Source: CG10-46-32 sp964606465 (GTDB lineage: Bacteria > Patescibacteriota > Patescibacteriia > UBA2169). Taken from it: 28,490 bases of DNA. The stretch is taken from positions 1 through 28,490 of the forward strand of contig CAZSGI010000002.1 in NCBI GenBank assembly GCA_964606465.1, given 5' to 3'. The notes below the pieces were generated by a model that had not been told where the DNA came from, did no database searches, and saw only the letters and a list, made by a program, of their open reading frames with translations. Shown here piece by piece: positions 1-7,266 of the stretch (positions are counted from its first letter, which is position 1; every line of letters starts with the position of its first letter). Both the position numbers and the translations under genes were made by a program.

Positions 1-401
1 ACGCGCGGGTTCTCGGTGATGGGGTTCGTCTTCATGGCGTACGCTTCCTGCTCGGGGGCATACGAGACGATTCGCGCGCCATCATCCAGGCGGTCATCCC
101 ACCGCCACAGGCCCCACTGGTACCAGTGCCCGTGCTTCCCGAACACGGCGCGCGCCTGTCCATCCGCATCTTGGATGAACGAATAATCCGGGATATTCAC
201 GGCCAAACCAGATGTCACAATGAGCCATCCGATACAGCCGAAGAAGAATCCCGCGGCATGCACACCCGGATGAAGCACGGACTCCTTGAGTGATCCCTTG
301 ACCGTATACTGGCGGCTGGACCCGTATACTGCCGCTACTGCCGCCAAGACCAATGCCCATATAATGCCACCCACGAGCAGGCCAATCTCCATGTAGTCCA
401 T
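1..401 (-). CDS. Putative two-helix membrane protein, C-terminus cut by window edge
   Basis: A minus-strand reading frame opens with ATG at 401 and stays open for 133 codons until the window edge, so the C-terminus is missing. The start is supported by a perfect AGGAGG six bases upstream (408-413) and a consensus promoter at 500-528. The first 26 residues are hydrophobic (GLLVGGIIWALVLAAVAAVYG) and look like a membrane anchor. A second hydrophobic stretch at about residues 46-68 (AAGFFFGCIGWLIVTSG) follows. The remainder is polar and aromatic-rich (HWYQWGLWRWDD). I do not recognise the family. The arrangement of membrane segments followed by a soluble part could suit an SPFH-type or other anchored protein, but that is only a guess. 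Confidence 0.7.
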   Translation of the reverse strand, partial: MDYMEIGLLVGGIIWALVLAAVAAVYGSSRQYTVKGSLKESVLHPGVHAAGFFFGCIGWLIVTSGLAVNIPDYSFIQDADGQARAVFGKHGHWYQWGLWRWDDRLDDGARIVSYAPEQEAYAMKTNPITENPR

Positions 402-407
402 GGCAAC

Positions 408-413
408 CCTCCT
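408..413 (-). promoter_or_regulatory. Ribosome binding site of the left-edge membrane protein
   Basis: The minus strand reads AGGAGG here, six bases before the ATG at 401. It decides the reading frame of the truncated gene and stands out because most genes in this window have no such signal. Confidence 0.75.
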
Positions 414-499
414 TTCAGGTTGTGTGCCATGAAGTGCGAAACATAGTTGCGGTTTGCTTCAATTACAACTATCCCAATGAAAAGAACTGCGAACAATCC

Positions 500-528
500 A
501 GTATATACCCAAAAACGTAAAATGTCAA
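500..528 (-). promoter_or_regulatory. Sigma-70-type promoter for the left-edge gene
   Basis: On the minus strand TTGACA (523-528) is followed by a 17-base spacer and TATACT (500-505). This is a full-consensus -35 and a 5/6 -10. Transcription would start near 493, giving a leader of roughly 90 bases before the ATG at 401. It lies just downstream of the stop codon of the MBL-fold gene, so the two genes need not share a transcript. Confidence 0.75.
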
Positions 529-533
529 CAACA

Positions 534-1178
534 CTAAAACTCTGCCGAGTCCCCGGCTTTAAGCGGGGTGAACGCGATGCCCGCGTCTGCGAGCGTCTTC
601 TGCGGCAGGCCGTGGAAGAGCTCAAGTATCTCATCTTTCAAGAACCCGTCATGCACCGGAAAGCACTTTTTGGGTCTGACGTTTTTTGCGTAGTCAATGC
701 CCTGTCCTATCACCATCCACGGCCCGGCAACAGGAAGCGCGAGTATGTTGACCGGACGGCCCGGATGCGTGAGTGAATCTCCGGGATAAAACAAATCACC
801 GCCGATCCAGTAACCCGTATTCTGGGGCATTGCAATTCCCTGGTAAATCGGTTCATGGCTGCAATCAAACGCCTCCAGTTCCACGCCTTTGACTGATAGC
901 TTTGATGTGCCTTCAAGCACCTCATATAACAATCCCGCTTTTGCCAACGACTGGCCCGTGCCGCTGTTGGCGTACACTTTCGCGTTCGGGTTGTTTGTTA
1001 AAATCGTTTTGATGGAATCAACATGAATGTGGTCCGGGTGGTCGTGTGTGATGAGGATAACATTAATATTCGTGACTGACGCGTGCTCCCTAATGGTCCA
1101 CATGCCCGGATCCGTAAGAATCCGCAATCCATTGACTTCAATGATGAGGCAGCAGTGCCCGAGTTTGGTGATGCGCAT
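534..1178 (-). CDS. MBL-fold metal-dependent hydrolase (UlaG/UPF0173-like)
   Basis: This is a 214-residue metallo-beta-lactamase-fold protein of the short, single-domain kind. The metal-binding signature THDHPDH sits at residues 44-50. Further likely ligands are His108 (in DCSHEP), Asp134 (in YPGDSL) and His176 (in PVHDGF), in the order expected for UlaG/RomA-like hydrolases that bind two metal ions. The N-terminus (MRITKLGHCCLIIEVNG) matches the usual first strand of the family, which supports the ATG at 1178. Substrate cannot be deduced; relatives include sugar lactonases and phospholipid hydrolases. It appears to be transcribed alone from a promoter at 1220-1248, downstream of the nicotinate phosphoribosyltransferase gene. 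Confidence 0.88.
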   Translation of the reverse strand: MRITKLGHCCLIIEVNGLRILTDPGMWTIREHASVTNINVILITHDHPDHIHVDSIKTILTNNPNAKVYANSGTGQSLAKAGLLYEVLEGTSKLSVKGVELEAFDCSHEPIYQGIAMPQNTGYWIGGDLFYPGDSLTHPGRPVNILALPVAGPWMVIGQGIDYAKNVRPKKCFPVHDGFLKDEILELFHGLPQKTLADAGIAFTPLKAGDSAEF

Positions 1179-1219
1179 AGAATTATGGCCTTAATGATTG
1201 GATGAAATCCCCTGGCTTC

Positions 1220-1248
1220 AGTATAAACACACCCTTGGATTTTGAAAA
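1220..1248 (-). promoter_or_regulatory. Candidate promoter for the MBL-fold gene
   Basis: The minus strand carries TTTTCA (1243-1248), a 17-base spacer and TATACT (1220-1225). The -10 box is identical to that of the promoter at 500-528. The expected start is about 35 bases before the ATG at 1178. Confidence 0.5.
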
Positions 1249-1263
1249 TGAATGAGGGCTTGA

Positions 1264-2643
1264 TTAGCTGATGTGATGCTTGCGGATGTCGCGCTTGGTC
1301 TTGTTAGTCAGTTCGCGTAGTGCCGGACTAATCTTGACCGGATACCGGACGCGGCGGTTGACGTTAAACAGCTGTGCATCAAACTTTTTCTGCTCGCGCT
1401 GGTAGTGCGCGCCAATTGACTGGATGCTCGGCAACTTCTTTACCAGCTTGCCGTTTTTGATGATAGGCTGCAAAAGCTTTTGCGCGCCCAGGATGCGCTC
1501 CCCCTCCAAGCCAATGACATCATGGACATACTCCCCGCGTTTTGACACGCGGAACACCTGCTTGCGCCCGGGCAGTGAAAGCTTTTTGGTTGATGTTTTC
1601 ATCTTGGGAATCACGCTTTTTCCCGCACGAATCTCGCTCAATTTGTATACCAGCTCAAGTATGGGTGCGTCTTCCGGAGTCAGGATTCCGGTGGTGCCGG
1701 CGTACACGTCAATGGGAGCCGTGCGCTTCTCTAGTCTTGCAACCTTGAACTCGTCCAAGTTGCTCACCGCGAATATTTGGGCGCGTGTAAAACCGGCTCT
1801 ATCAAGCATCTTTCGGGCTTGAACGCTCAAACGGTACAGGTCCCCGCTGTCAAGCTCAATGCCTATTGGGGTAATGCCCTCTTTTTCAAGCTCTTTGGCA
1901 ACAGCGATGAAATTTTTAATGCCTTGAATTGAATCATAGGTGTCAATCAGCACAAAGCCGCGGCCCCGCATGTGCTTGAGATACGCTCGGAACGCGTCCC
2001 GCTCATTTTCAAACGCTTTAATGAGGTAATGGTAGGTGCTGGCGCTGAATACATGCGTTTTATTCTTAAAGTGGTACGCGGAAAGGGCGTTTGAAACACC
2101 CAGTATTTCATTGATGCGGGATGATTTCATGGCCGCGTCAGTCCCGTAGCTCCGGTTGTACCCGATGATAACACGCTTCCCGCTGGCGGCGGCAACGAGG
2201 CGCGAAATCTTTGACGCGAGTATGGTCTGCAGATACACGGCATTAATCACATACATCTCAACAAACTGCGCTTCAATAATGGGCGCGCTCACGCGTATGA
2301 TTGGCTCGTCAGGAAAAAAGACCGTACCCTCGGGCATGGCCCACACATCCCCGGTAAACCGGAACGAACGGAAGTAATCCATTTCCCGCTTACCAAACTT
2401 GAATGATCTTTTAATCCACGCAAGTTGCGCCGCAGTAAACGTAAGATTGCGGATGTAGTCAACAACATGCTCAAGGCCCGCGAACACGTAGTAATTTCTG
2501 GTTCTAGGCATTCCCCGCACGTACAAATCAAACGTTGCGATGCTGTCCTCAATCCCGGCCTCAAAAAAGACTGATGCAATGGTAAAACGCGTGCCGCTCG
2601 TGAAAAGCGGCAAATCTTCTCTAGTGATAAAATCATTCACCAT
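1264..2643 (-). CDS. pncB: Nicotinate phosphoribosyltransferase, divergent
   Basis: This 459-residue protein matches the nicotinate phosphoribosyltransferase family, which makes nicotinate mononucleotide from nicotinate and PRPP in NAD salvage. Recognisable blocks in order are YYVFAGLEHVVDYI (51-64), FTGDVWAMPEGTVFFPDEP (96-114), APIIEAQFVE (120-129), DTYDS (234-238), LDSGDL (264-269), SNLDEF (294-299) and a C-terminal lysine-rich PGRKQVFR segment. Two normally conserved sites are altered. The DFGLRR-type motif reads IIGYNR (159-164), and the GTMAHS motif around the phosphorylated histidine reads STYHY (202-206), keeping only His205. The residue before LDSGDL is Glu rather than the usual Arg. 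The N-terminus also lacks the typical LLTDLY start. Family assignment is firm; exact substrate is less sure. Confidence 0.85.
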   Translation of the reverse strand: MVNDFITREDLPLFTSGTRFTIASVFFEAGIEDSIATFDLYVRGMPRTRNYYVFAGLEHVVDYIRNLTFTAAQLAWIKRSFKFGKREMDYFRSFRFTGDVWAMPEGTVFFPDEPIIRVSAPIIEAQFVEMYVINAVYLQTILASKISRLVAAASGKRVIIGYNRSYGTDAAMKSSRINEILGVSNALSAYHFKNKTHVFSASTYHYLIKAFENERDAFRAYLKHMRGRGFVLIDTYDSIQGIKNFIAVAKELEKEGITPIGIELDSGDLYRLSVQARKMLDRAGFTRAQIFAVSNLDEFKVARLEKRTAPIDVYAGTTGILTPEDAPILELVYKLSEIRAGKSVIPKMKTSTKKLSLPGRKQVFRVSKRGEYVHDVIGLEGERILGAQKLLQPIIKNGKLVKKLPSIQSIGAHYQREQKKFDAQLFNVNRRVRYPVKISPALRELTNKTKRDIRKHHIS

Positions 2644-2652
2644 ACTACCTAC

Positions 2653-2681
2653 AACCTACGCCGATTACGATTTTTTGGCAA
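2653..2681 (-). promoter_or_regulatory. Candidate promoter for pncB
   Basis: On the minus strand TTGCCA (2676-2681) is separated by 17 bases from TAGGTT (2653-2658), which ends nine bases before the pncB ATG. The -35 is good and the -10 weak. A promoter is expected here because an intrinsic terminator for the upstream gene lies immediately before it. Confidence 0.35.
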
Positions 2682-2686
2682 ATGAA

Positions 2687-2715
2687 AACAGGGGAACCGA
2701 CTGGGCTCCCCTGTT
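2687..2715 (-). terminator. Intrinsic terminator after the LOG-family gene
   Basis: Read on the minus strand, AACAGGGGA pairs with TCCCCTGTT across an 11-base loop, and the stem runs into TTTTCATTT. It lies 37 bases beyond the LOG stop codon and separates that gene from pncB. Confidence 0.7.
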
Positions 2716-2752
2716 GGGTTGCGGACAAAACGCGACCATCCTCTGCGGACGG

Positions 2753-3277
2753 CTACACCGCCGTGAGGTGGCTGACCGCGAGCTCGGGCGTATGAGCCAA
2801 GAGCAGGAGTCCGGCCACGGCTTCTCCGGCTGCCTCGTGCAGCCAACCGAGCGTGCGGTCAAAGTCCGTCTCGTCAGCCGAGAGCAGGATGACCGGCTTA
2901 TGCGGCGAGCCAGGCATGAGCTTCTCACGCGCCTTTTGGGTGTGCAAAGCCGCGAGGAGTTCCACGCTGGTGCCGCTGCCTCCGGGGAGCGCTATGTATG
3001 CATCCCCCATCTCCATGAGCGCCCCGAGGCGCTGCCAGTAGGTGTCCATCACCATGACCTCACTGATGAACATGTTGGGCTCGCTCACGCCCTTGATGAC
3101 GACACCGATCACGTCGCCGCCAGCCTCGCGCGCGCCCTTGGACACCCAGGACATCACGCCGCCGTACCCGCCGGTGACAACCGTGTGGCCTGCCTGGACC
3201 AGGAGCCTGCCGAGCTCTTCGGCCATGGCGCCTACTGCATCCGAGCACGTGCCGCCGCCGAACACCGTGACGTTCAT
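2753..3277 (-). CDS. LOG-family protein (nucleoside 5'-monophosphate phosphoribohydrolase)
   Basis: The 174-residue protein has the two diagnostic elements of the LOG/YvdD family (formerly annotated as lysine decarboxylase). These are GGYGGVM at 36-42 and PGGSGTSVE at 98-106, the PGGxGTxxE catalytic motif. The family has a Rossmann-like fold and releases a base from nucleoside monophosphates, leaving ribose 5-phosphate; in plants and some bacteria it activates cytokinins. The Arg in YWQRLGALME (80-89) corresponds to the conserved basic residue. A GGAGGT ribosome binding site five bases upstream fixes the ATG at 3277. The gene has its own strong promoter and terminator, so it is a monocistronic unit. 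Its position beside pncB may suggest nucleotide salvage, which is inference. Confidence 0.88.
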   Translation of the reverse strand: MNVTVFGGGTCSDAVGAMAEELGRLLVQAGHTVVTGGYGGVMSWVSKGAREAGGDVIGVVIKGVSEPNMFISEVMVMDTYWQRLGALMEMGDAYIALPGGSGTSVELLAALHTQKAREKLMPGSPHKPVILLSADETDFDRTLGWLHEAAGEAVAGLLLLAHTPELAVSHLTAV

Positions 3278-3282
3278 GCTCC

Positions 3283-3288
3283 ACCTCC
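3283..3288 (-). promoter_or_regulatory. Ribosome binding site of the LOG-family gene
   Basis: The minus strand has GGAGGT five bases upstream of the ATG at 3277. It is one of only a few strong Shine-Dalgarno sequences in the window. Confidence 0.7.
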
Positions 3289-3334
3289 GCGGAAATGGGT
3301 TGTAGGAACTACGCTATTTTTGTTGGGAAAAAGT

Positions 3335-3363
3335 ATTGTACCACAGTCTCATCTTTCTGTCAA
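3335..3363 (-). promoter_or_regulatory. Sigma-70-type promoter for the LOG-family gene
   Basis: The minus strand carries TTGACA (3358-3363), a 17-base spacer and TACAAT (3335-3340). It sits between the stop codon of the M14 peptidase gene (3378) and the LOG start, predicting a leader of about 50 bases. Confidence 0.8.
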
Positions 3364-3377
3364 GGAGCATACACCCC

Positions 3378-4040
3378 TTAACCACACAAGCACTCAAACA
3401 AACAGCGCACAATCTGGTCTTTCTTTTTCGCGTCAATTTTGCCCGGCACCTCAACACCGAACACACGCTTGACCACTCCCTGACGGATGAGCCAGGTCTC
3501 AAGCGGGCCTTGGGGCTTGCCGTCTGCGCCGGTGTGCGGACGGTACCCGTCTATAAACTCAAAGCCGAGGTACTCGTCTTCCGGATCATCAATTCCTGAA
3601 AAGAGTTCTACGCCGCAGGAGGAGACCGCATCCTGCATGCGGGAACGTTCACTATCAGAAAATTGACCAGAATCGTACAAATAGAACTGCTCCTGGCTGG
3701 GGTCCTCGTGGAACGAGACGCACGTATTCATGCGATGTTGACGAAGCAGCTCCATCACTGCCTGGGCCTCTTCACAATCGGTTCCGTCAATAAACTGGCG
3801 GTTGATATCGCGCTCGCGGTAGTTGCTCCGGGAGCGCGATGCAACCGAAGACGGGCTCACCTCTGGAATGTACAAAAAATCCGGCAGCTTGTCTCCGAAC
3901 GCATCAACCGCCTTGTGCACCGAGCGAATCACCTCATACTCGTCCCCGTGCGCGCCGGAAAGCAACAAAAGCCCGGGGTGGTTGCCTCGGACGTAGTACG
4001 GGAGTGACAGTGACTGGTGCCTAAATTCGCGCTTGTCCAT
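3378..4040 (-). CDS. M14-family zinc metallopeptidase, AstE/AspA-like
   Basis: This 220-residue protein resembles the succinylglutamate desuccinylase/aspartoacylase branch of the M14 carboxypeptidase clan. The zinc site is visible as GAHGDE (His31 and Glu34) with the third ligand at His111 in SFHED. RDINRQF (77-83) matches the conserved RDxNR substrate-binding block. GVEVPG (195-200) supplies the probable catalytic Glu197. It is shorter than typical AstE (about 320 residues) and lacks the C-terminal beta domain, so substrate is uncertain; amidase or deacylase activity on small molecules or peptides is possible. A TATACT box ends seven bases before the ATG and no Shine-Dalgarno sequence is present, suggesting a leaderless message. 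It starts 13 bases after the P-type ATPase stop codon. Confidence 0.82.
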   Translation of the reverse strand: MDKREFRHQSLSLPYYVRGNHPGLLLLSGAHGDEYEVIRSVHKAVDAFGDKLPDFLYIPEVSPSSVASRSRSNYRERDINRQFIDGTDCEEAQAVMELLRQHRMNTCVSFHEDPSQEQFYLYDSGQFSDSERSRMQDAVSSCGVELFSGIDDPEDEYLGFEFIDGYRPHTGADGKPQGPLETWLIRQGVVKRVFGVEVPGKIDAKKKDQIVRCLFECLCG

Positions 4041-4047
4041 TGCTTCC

Positions 4048-4053
4048 AGTATA
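4048..4053 (-). promoter_or_regulatory. Possible -10 box of the M14 peptidase gene (leaderless)
   Basis: TATACT on the minus strand ends seven bases before the ATG at 4040 and adjoins the stop codon of the ATPase gene. No convincing -35 is seen at the right distance, so this rests on the -10 match and on the same geometry at other genes in the window. Confidence 0.35.
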
Positions 4054-6828
4054 CTATGACGCGAGAGCCCTGCGCTGCGAGATAAAGTAGTGTTTCATGA
4101 TTTCTATGAGCCCAATCACCCAGAAGCAGGCAAACAGGATTAAGAACCAGTCCGAAAACGCAAGCGGGACCGTGCGCAAGAACATCTGGAAAAACGGCGC
4201 GTATATCCCGATGAGCTGCACCAGAAACCCGCCCGCCACCGCGGCAATGAGCCATGGATTTGCGAACTGCTTGGTTTCGAAAATGGAACGCCGCAAGGAG
4301 CGGACCGAGAACACATACAAAAGCGACTCAACCCCGATGGCCGTAAACGCCACGGTGCGCGCCCGGTCCAGGTCCCCGGTGGTTTTCCAGATGAGGTAGA
4401 AAAGCCCCAACGTCGCGACTGACGTGATGGCGCTGATGAAAAAGATGAGGAACTTGCGCTCAAAATCAAGAATGGGCTCATCCCGCTCCCGCGGCCGCTC
4501 GTCCATGATCTCCGGCTCCTCGGGCTCCAGGGTGAGCGCCAGATCCGGAAACCCGTCCGTCACCAGGTTAATCCACAAAATCTGGGCCGCCAAAATCGGC
4601 AGCGGCCAGCCCGCGAACATGCCGAACACAACCACCGCCATTTCCGTAAAGCTGTTCGCGAGCAGGTAGAGGGTAACCTTGCGGATGTTGTCAAAAATGA
4701 CCCTCCCCTCGCGCACCGCGGCCACGATGGTTGAAAAGTTGTTGTCCAAGAGCACGAGGTCCGCGGTTTCTTTTGCGACGTCCGTGCCCGAACCCAGAGC
4801 CACCCCGATGTCGGCGCGAGCGAGCGCTGGGGCGTCGTTCACCCCGTCCCCGGTCATGGCAACCGTCTGTCCGTTCTTCTGCAGCGCGCCGACGATGCGG
4901 AGCTTGTCCGAAGGCGTTGCTCGGGAAAACACCTTGACGCGCTTTACGATTCGGCCGAGCGCTGAATCCGAAACGCTCGCGAGCTCGCTGCCGTCAACCA
5001 CCTCGTCTTCCGCGGGTTTGAATCCGAGTTCACGCGCAATGGCGAGCGCCGTGTGCCGGTTGTCGCCGGTGATGATGATGGTCTGGATTCCCGCCCGCTT
5101 GGTTCGCGTAATGGTCTCTTCCGCTTCCGGGCGCAACGGATCTTTGATGCCCCAGAACCCGACGAACACGGCCGCGCGGTTGTAGTCCGGCAGCTCGTCG
5201 AACGTGGAGATGCTCGCGGCAACTCCTTTGTACGCGCCGGCGAGCAATCGTAACCCCTCCCCGGAAAGCTTTTCGTAGCGCGCAAAGAGCTCCTTGCGCT
5301 TTTTGGGAGAGAGCTTCTTGACCGCGCGGCCGGATTGGTAGCCCTCGCACATGGTGAGGATTTTTTCGGGCGCGCCTTTGAGGTACACCACGTGCTGACG
5401 AGCGGTCCACGCGTTCAGGGTTGCCATGAACTTCTTGCTGGAGTCAAACGGCACCTCATCAAACCGGGAGCGGGGTTCGTGCAGATCCGCCTCGGTAAAA
5501 TCTCCGTCAATGGCGGAACGCAGGATTGCCTGCTCCGTGGGGCTGCCCACCACGATTTGCTCGCGCAGCTCCTCTTCTTCAGTCGCCTTCTTGGCTTCAG
5601 CCGACGCAACCACCGCGTTGTTGCAGTACACCGCAATCTGGTTCAACCGTTTGAGCTCAAAAGCGGCGTGCGCGAGCTGCCTTGCGTCAGCCATTTTTTT
5701 GCCGCCCAAGCCGTCGTGGTTCTCGGTCTCAATGTGCTCCACGCGCATCTCGCCCACGGTGACCGTGCCGGTTTTGTCCGCGCAAATCACGTTGGTTGAG
5801 CCCAGTGTTTCCGCGGCAACCAACTTGCGCACCAGGGAGCCTTTCTTGAGGATGCGCTGCATGCCGATGGCCAAAATCACGGTTACCTCAACCACGAGCC
5901 CCTCGGGAATGGCGGCAACGGACACGGCAACCGCAATCACGAACATTTCCGTAAAGCTGTACTCATACGCGAGTCCCGCGCCCAAAAGCAACGCCGCGAG
6001 CAAAAGCACCAAAAGCCCGATCCTGCGGCTGAACGAATCCAGGCGCTCCTGCAACGGGGTGCGCACCTCGCGGGTCTCTCTGACCGCGGAGGCGATTTTG
6101 CCGATTTCGGTTTTCAGGCCAGTCGCGGTCACCACGAAACGTCCGTGGCCTTCGGTGACCACGGTTCCGGAAAACATCATGTTGTGCTCCTCCGCGAGCA
6201 CGCGTTCTCCGTCCAGGGCGCGGGTAACCTTTCCCACGGCCTCGCTCTCTCCGGTGAGCGCGGCTTCGCTGACCTTAAGATGCTCGGCTACGATGAGCCT
6301 GCCGTCGGCCGTCACCTTGTCCCCGGCCGAGAGCACCACCACGTCCCCGGGGACGAGCTCGCCGGAGGGAATCTTGCGCCCTTGGTTGTCGCGGATGACC
6401 CACACCTCGTGGGTGACGATTTTCTTGAGGCTTGCCAACGCGCGCTGCGCCTTGAACTCCTGGAAAAATCCGACAATCACGTTCACCGCGACTGCCGCGA
6501 AAATCACGTACGAATCAACGCGATCACCGATGGTGAGGCTGATGGCTGCCGCAATGAGCAGGATGTAGGTGAACGTGCTCCGGAACTGCCGGATGAAAAG
6601 CACGAGGAGCGAGACGGGCGGCTCGTGGGGCAAAACATTCGGTCCGTGCTTCTCCCTGCGCTCGGAGATCTGGTTCTGGGAAAGCCCGCGCGCGCCGGAT
6701 ACCCCGAGCTTCTCCAAAACTTTTTCTACGCCAAGGTGGTACCACTCCCGGGTGTGGTGGGGCGGTGCAACCACTTTTACGTCCTCAATTTTTTTGATTT
6801 GCTTTTCCGGCATGCGCAACGCGGACAT
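4054..6828 (-). CDS. P2-type cation-transporting ATPase (calcium-pump-like)
   Basis: A 924-residue integral membrane pump with the full P-type ATPase layout. There is an N-terminal cation-ATPase domain, two helices near 85-125, and the actuator motif TGES (192-195). IPEGLV in M4 (307-312) precedes the phosphorylation motif DKTGTVT (351-357), followed by the nucleotide-binding KGAPE (484-488), TGDGVNDAPAL (659-669), and six C-terminal helices with NLVTDG in M6 (754-759). PEGL in M4 together with N, T and D in M6 matches the SERCA site II calcium ligands. The M5 position equivalent to SERCA Asn768 appears to be Ser in ANSFTE, which suggests one transport site. The third Leu of DKTGTLT is Val here. 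Calcium is the best guess; Na+, K+ or Mn2+ cannot be excluded. The gene follows tRNA-Lys on the same strand. Confidence 0.92.
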   Translation of the reverse strand: MSALRMPEKQIKKIEDVKVVAPPHHTREWYHLGVEKVLEKLGVSGARGLSQNQISERREKHGPNVLPHEPPVSLLVLFIRQFRSTFTYILLIAAAISLTIGDRVDSYVIFAAVAVNVIVGFFQEFKAQRALASLKKIVTHEVWVIRDNQGRKIPSGELVPGDVVVLSAGDKVTADGRLIVAEHLKVSEAALTGESEAVGKVTRALDGERVLAEEHNMMFSGTVVTEGHGRFVVTATGLKTEIGKIASAVRETREVRTPLQERLDSFSRRIGLLVLLLAALLLGAGLAYEYSFTEMFVIAVAVSVAAIPEGLVVEVTVILAIGMQRILKKGSLVRKLVAAETLGSTNVICADKTGTVTVGEMRVEHIETENHDGLGGKKMADARQLAHAAFELKRLNQIAVYCNNAVVASAEAKKATEEEELREQIVVGSPTEQAILRSAIDGDFTEADLHEPRSRFDEVPFDSSKKFMATLNAWTARQHVVYLKGAPEKILTMCEGYQSGRAVKKLSPKKRKELFARYEKLSGEGLRLLAGAYKGVAASISTFDELPDYNRAAVFVGFWGIKDPLRPEAEETITRTKRAGIQTIIITGDNRHTALAIARELGFKPAEDEVVDGSELASVSDSALGRIVKRVKVFSRATPSDKLRIVGALQKNGQTVAMTGDGVNDAPALARADIGVALGSGTDVAKETADLVLLDNNFSTIVAAVREGRVIFDNIRKVTLYLLANSFTEMAVVVFGMFAGWPLPILAAQILWINLVTDGFPDLALTLEPEEPEIMDERPRERDEPILDFERKFLIFFISAITSVATLGLFYLIWKTTGDLDRARTVAFTAIGVESLLYVFSVRSLRRSIFETKQFANPWLIAAVAGGFLVQLIGIYAPFFQMFLRTVPLAFSDWFLILFACFWVIGLIEIMKHYFISQRRALAS

Positions 6829-6856
6829 GAAAGGTGAAATTTTGTATGACCCGACG

Positions 6857-6932
6857 TGGTGCGCCGTGAGGGAGTCGAACCCCCGACCGTCTCCTTAAAA
6901 GGGAGCTGCTCTACCAGCTGAGCTAACGGCGC
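6857..6932 (-). tRNA. tRNA-Lys (anticodon UUU), CCA encoded
   Basis: The minus strand folds into a complete cloverleaf of 76 bases. The seven-pair acceptor stem is GCGCCGT/ACGGCGC and the D-arm is GCTC...GAGC. The anticodon loop CTTTTAA gives anticodon TTT. The T-arm GGGGG TTCGACT CCCTC has one G-U pair. The discriminator base is A and the CCA end is encoded. The first anticodon-stem pair appears to be a G-A mismatch. The gene lies 28 bases upstream of the P-type ATPase start on the same strand and may be co-transcribed with it. Confidence 0.95.
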
Positions 6933-7005
6933 TCGTCAGAATCGGGCTTCAGGTTTCGCGTGCTGCTTCCGCAGCTCGCTCCACCTTTCGCTCGCTTCTT
7001 CCTCT

Positions 7006-7075
7006 CAATTTTGCGCTTAACTTTCGCGGAGTTTATCCCGAGTACTCTCGGGGCTCAAGCCCAAGCGCAAAATTG
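7006..7075. repeat. 13-base perfect inverted repeat enclosing nested palindromes
   Basis: CAATTTTGCGCTT (7006-7018) is repeated in inverted orientation as AAGCGCAAAATTG (7063-7075). The 44 bases between hold CCCGAG-TACT-CTCGGG (7037-7052) and the overlapping GGGC-TCAA-GCCC (7051-7062). The two inner hairpins share bases and cannot form together. It may be a structured RNA, a protein-binding site or a small dispersed repeat. Confidence 0.65.
7030..7058 (-). promoter_or_regulatory. Possible promoter for tRNA-Lys with palindromic spacer
   Basis: On the minus strand TTGAGC (7053-7058) and TAAACT (7030-7035) are 17 bases apart. The spacer is almost entirely the palindrome CCCGAG-AGTA-CTCGGG. Each box matches consensus at 4/6, so this is tentative. 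Transcription would reach the tRNA after roughly 90 bases. Confidence 0.3.
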
Positions 7076-7179
7076 TAATTTGAGACGTAATCACGATACC
7101 AGATAAATACGACTTTGGCAAGCTGGTTTGATTGATTTATCTAGGTATTTTAGGTAGGATGACTGTGCCGAAAAAAAGG

Positions 7180-7220
7180 CCAAAATAGCTGCGGCGGAGG
7201 GACCGCGCAGGCTGTTTTGG
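7180..7220 (+). promoter_or_regulatory. Hairpin in the purB leader
   Basis: CCAAAATAGC (7180-7189) pairs with GCTGTTTTGG (7211-7220), ten pairs with one G-U. An inner GC-rich pairing TGC/GCA and GG/CC surrounds a GGAGGG-containing loop. No U-tract follows, so it is not an obvious terminator. Its place 55 bases before purB suggests a leader element or mRNA stabiliser. Confidence 0.4.
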
Positions 7221-7260
7221 TTCATTGACAACTTAGTTTCCCCCTCACTCGCCCGTTTTG

Positions 7261-7266
7261 AAGGAG
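7261..7266 (+). promoter_or_regulatory. Ribosome binding site of purB
   Basis: AAGGAG lies eight bases before the ATG at 7275, an ideal spacing, and decides the start. Confidence 0.7.

Noticed and set aside
94..360. 88-residue minus-strand open frame at the left edge
   Set aside because: It is in a different frame from the gene that starts at 401 with a perfect ribosome binding site and membrane segments; its product is Arg/Gly-rich nonsense.
447..776. 109-residue plus-strand open frame
   Set aside because: Antisense to the MBL-fold gene and overlapping a clear promoter on the other strand; no family features.
2540..3472. 310-residue plus-strand open frame
   Set aside because: Runs antisense through the LOG gene, its terminator and its promoter; composition is that of a shadow frame.
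5426..6568. 380-residue plus-strand open frame
   Set aside because: Antisense shadow of the P-type ATPase, Ser/Thr-rich, with no recognisable domain.
6946..7005. Strand-biased pyrimidine tract as a possible tandem repeat or CRISPR
   Set aside because: It contains short look-alike words (CGCTC, CTTCC) but no regularly spaced repeat units.
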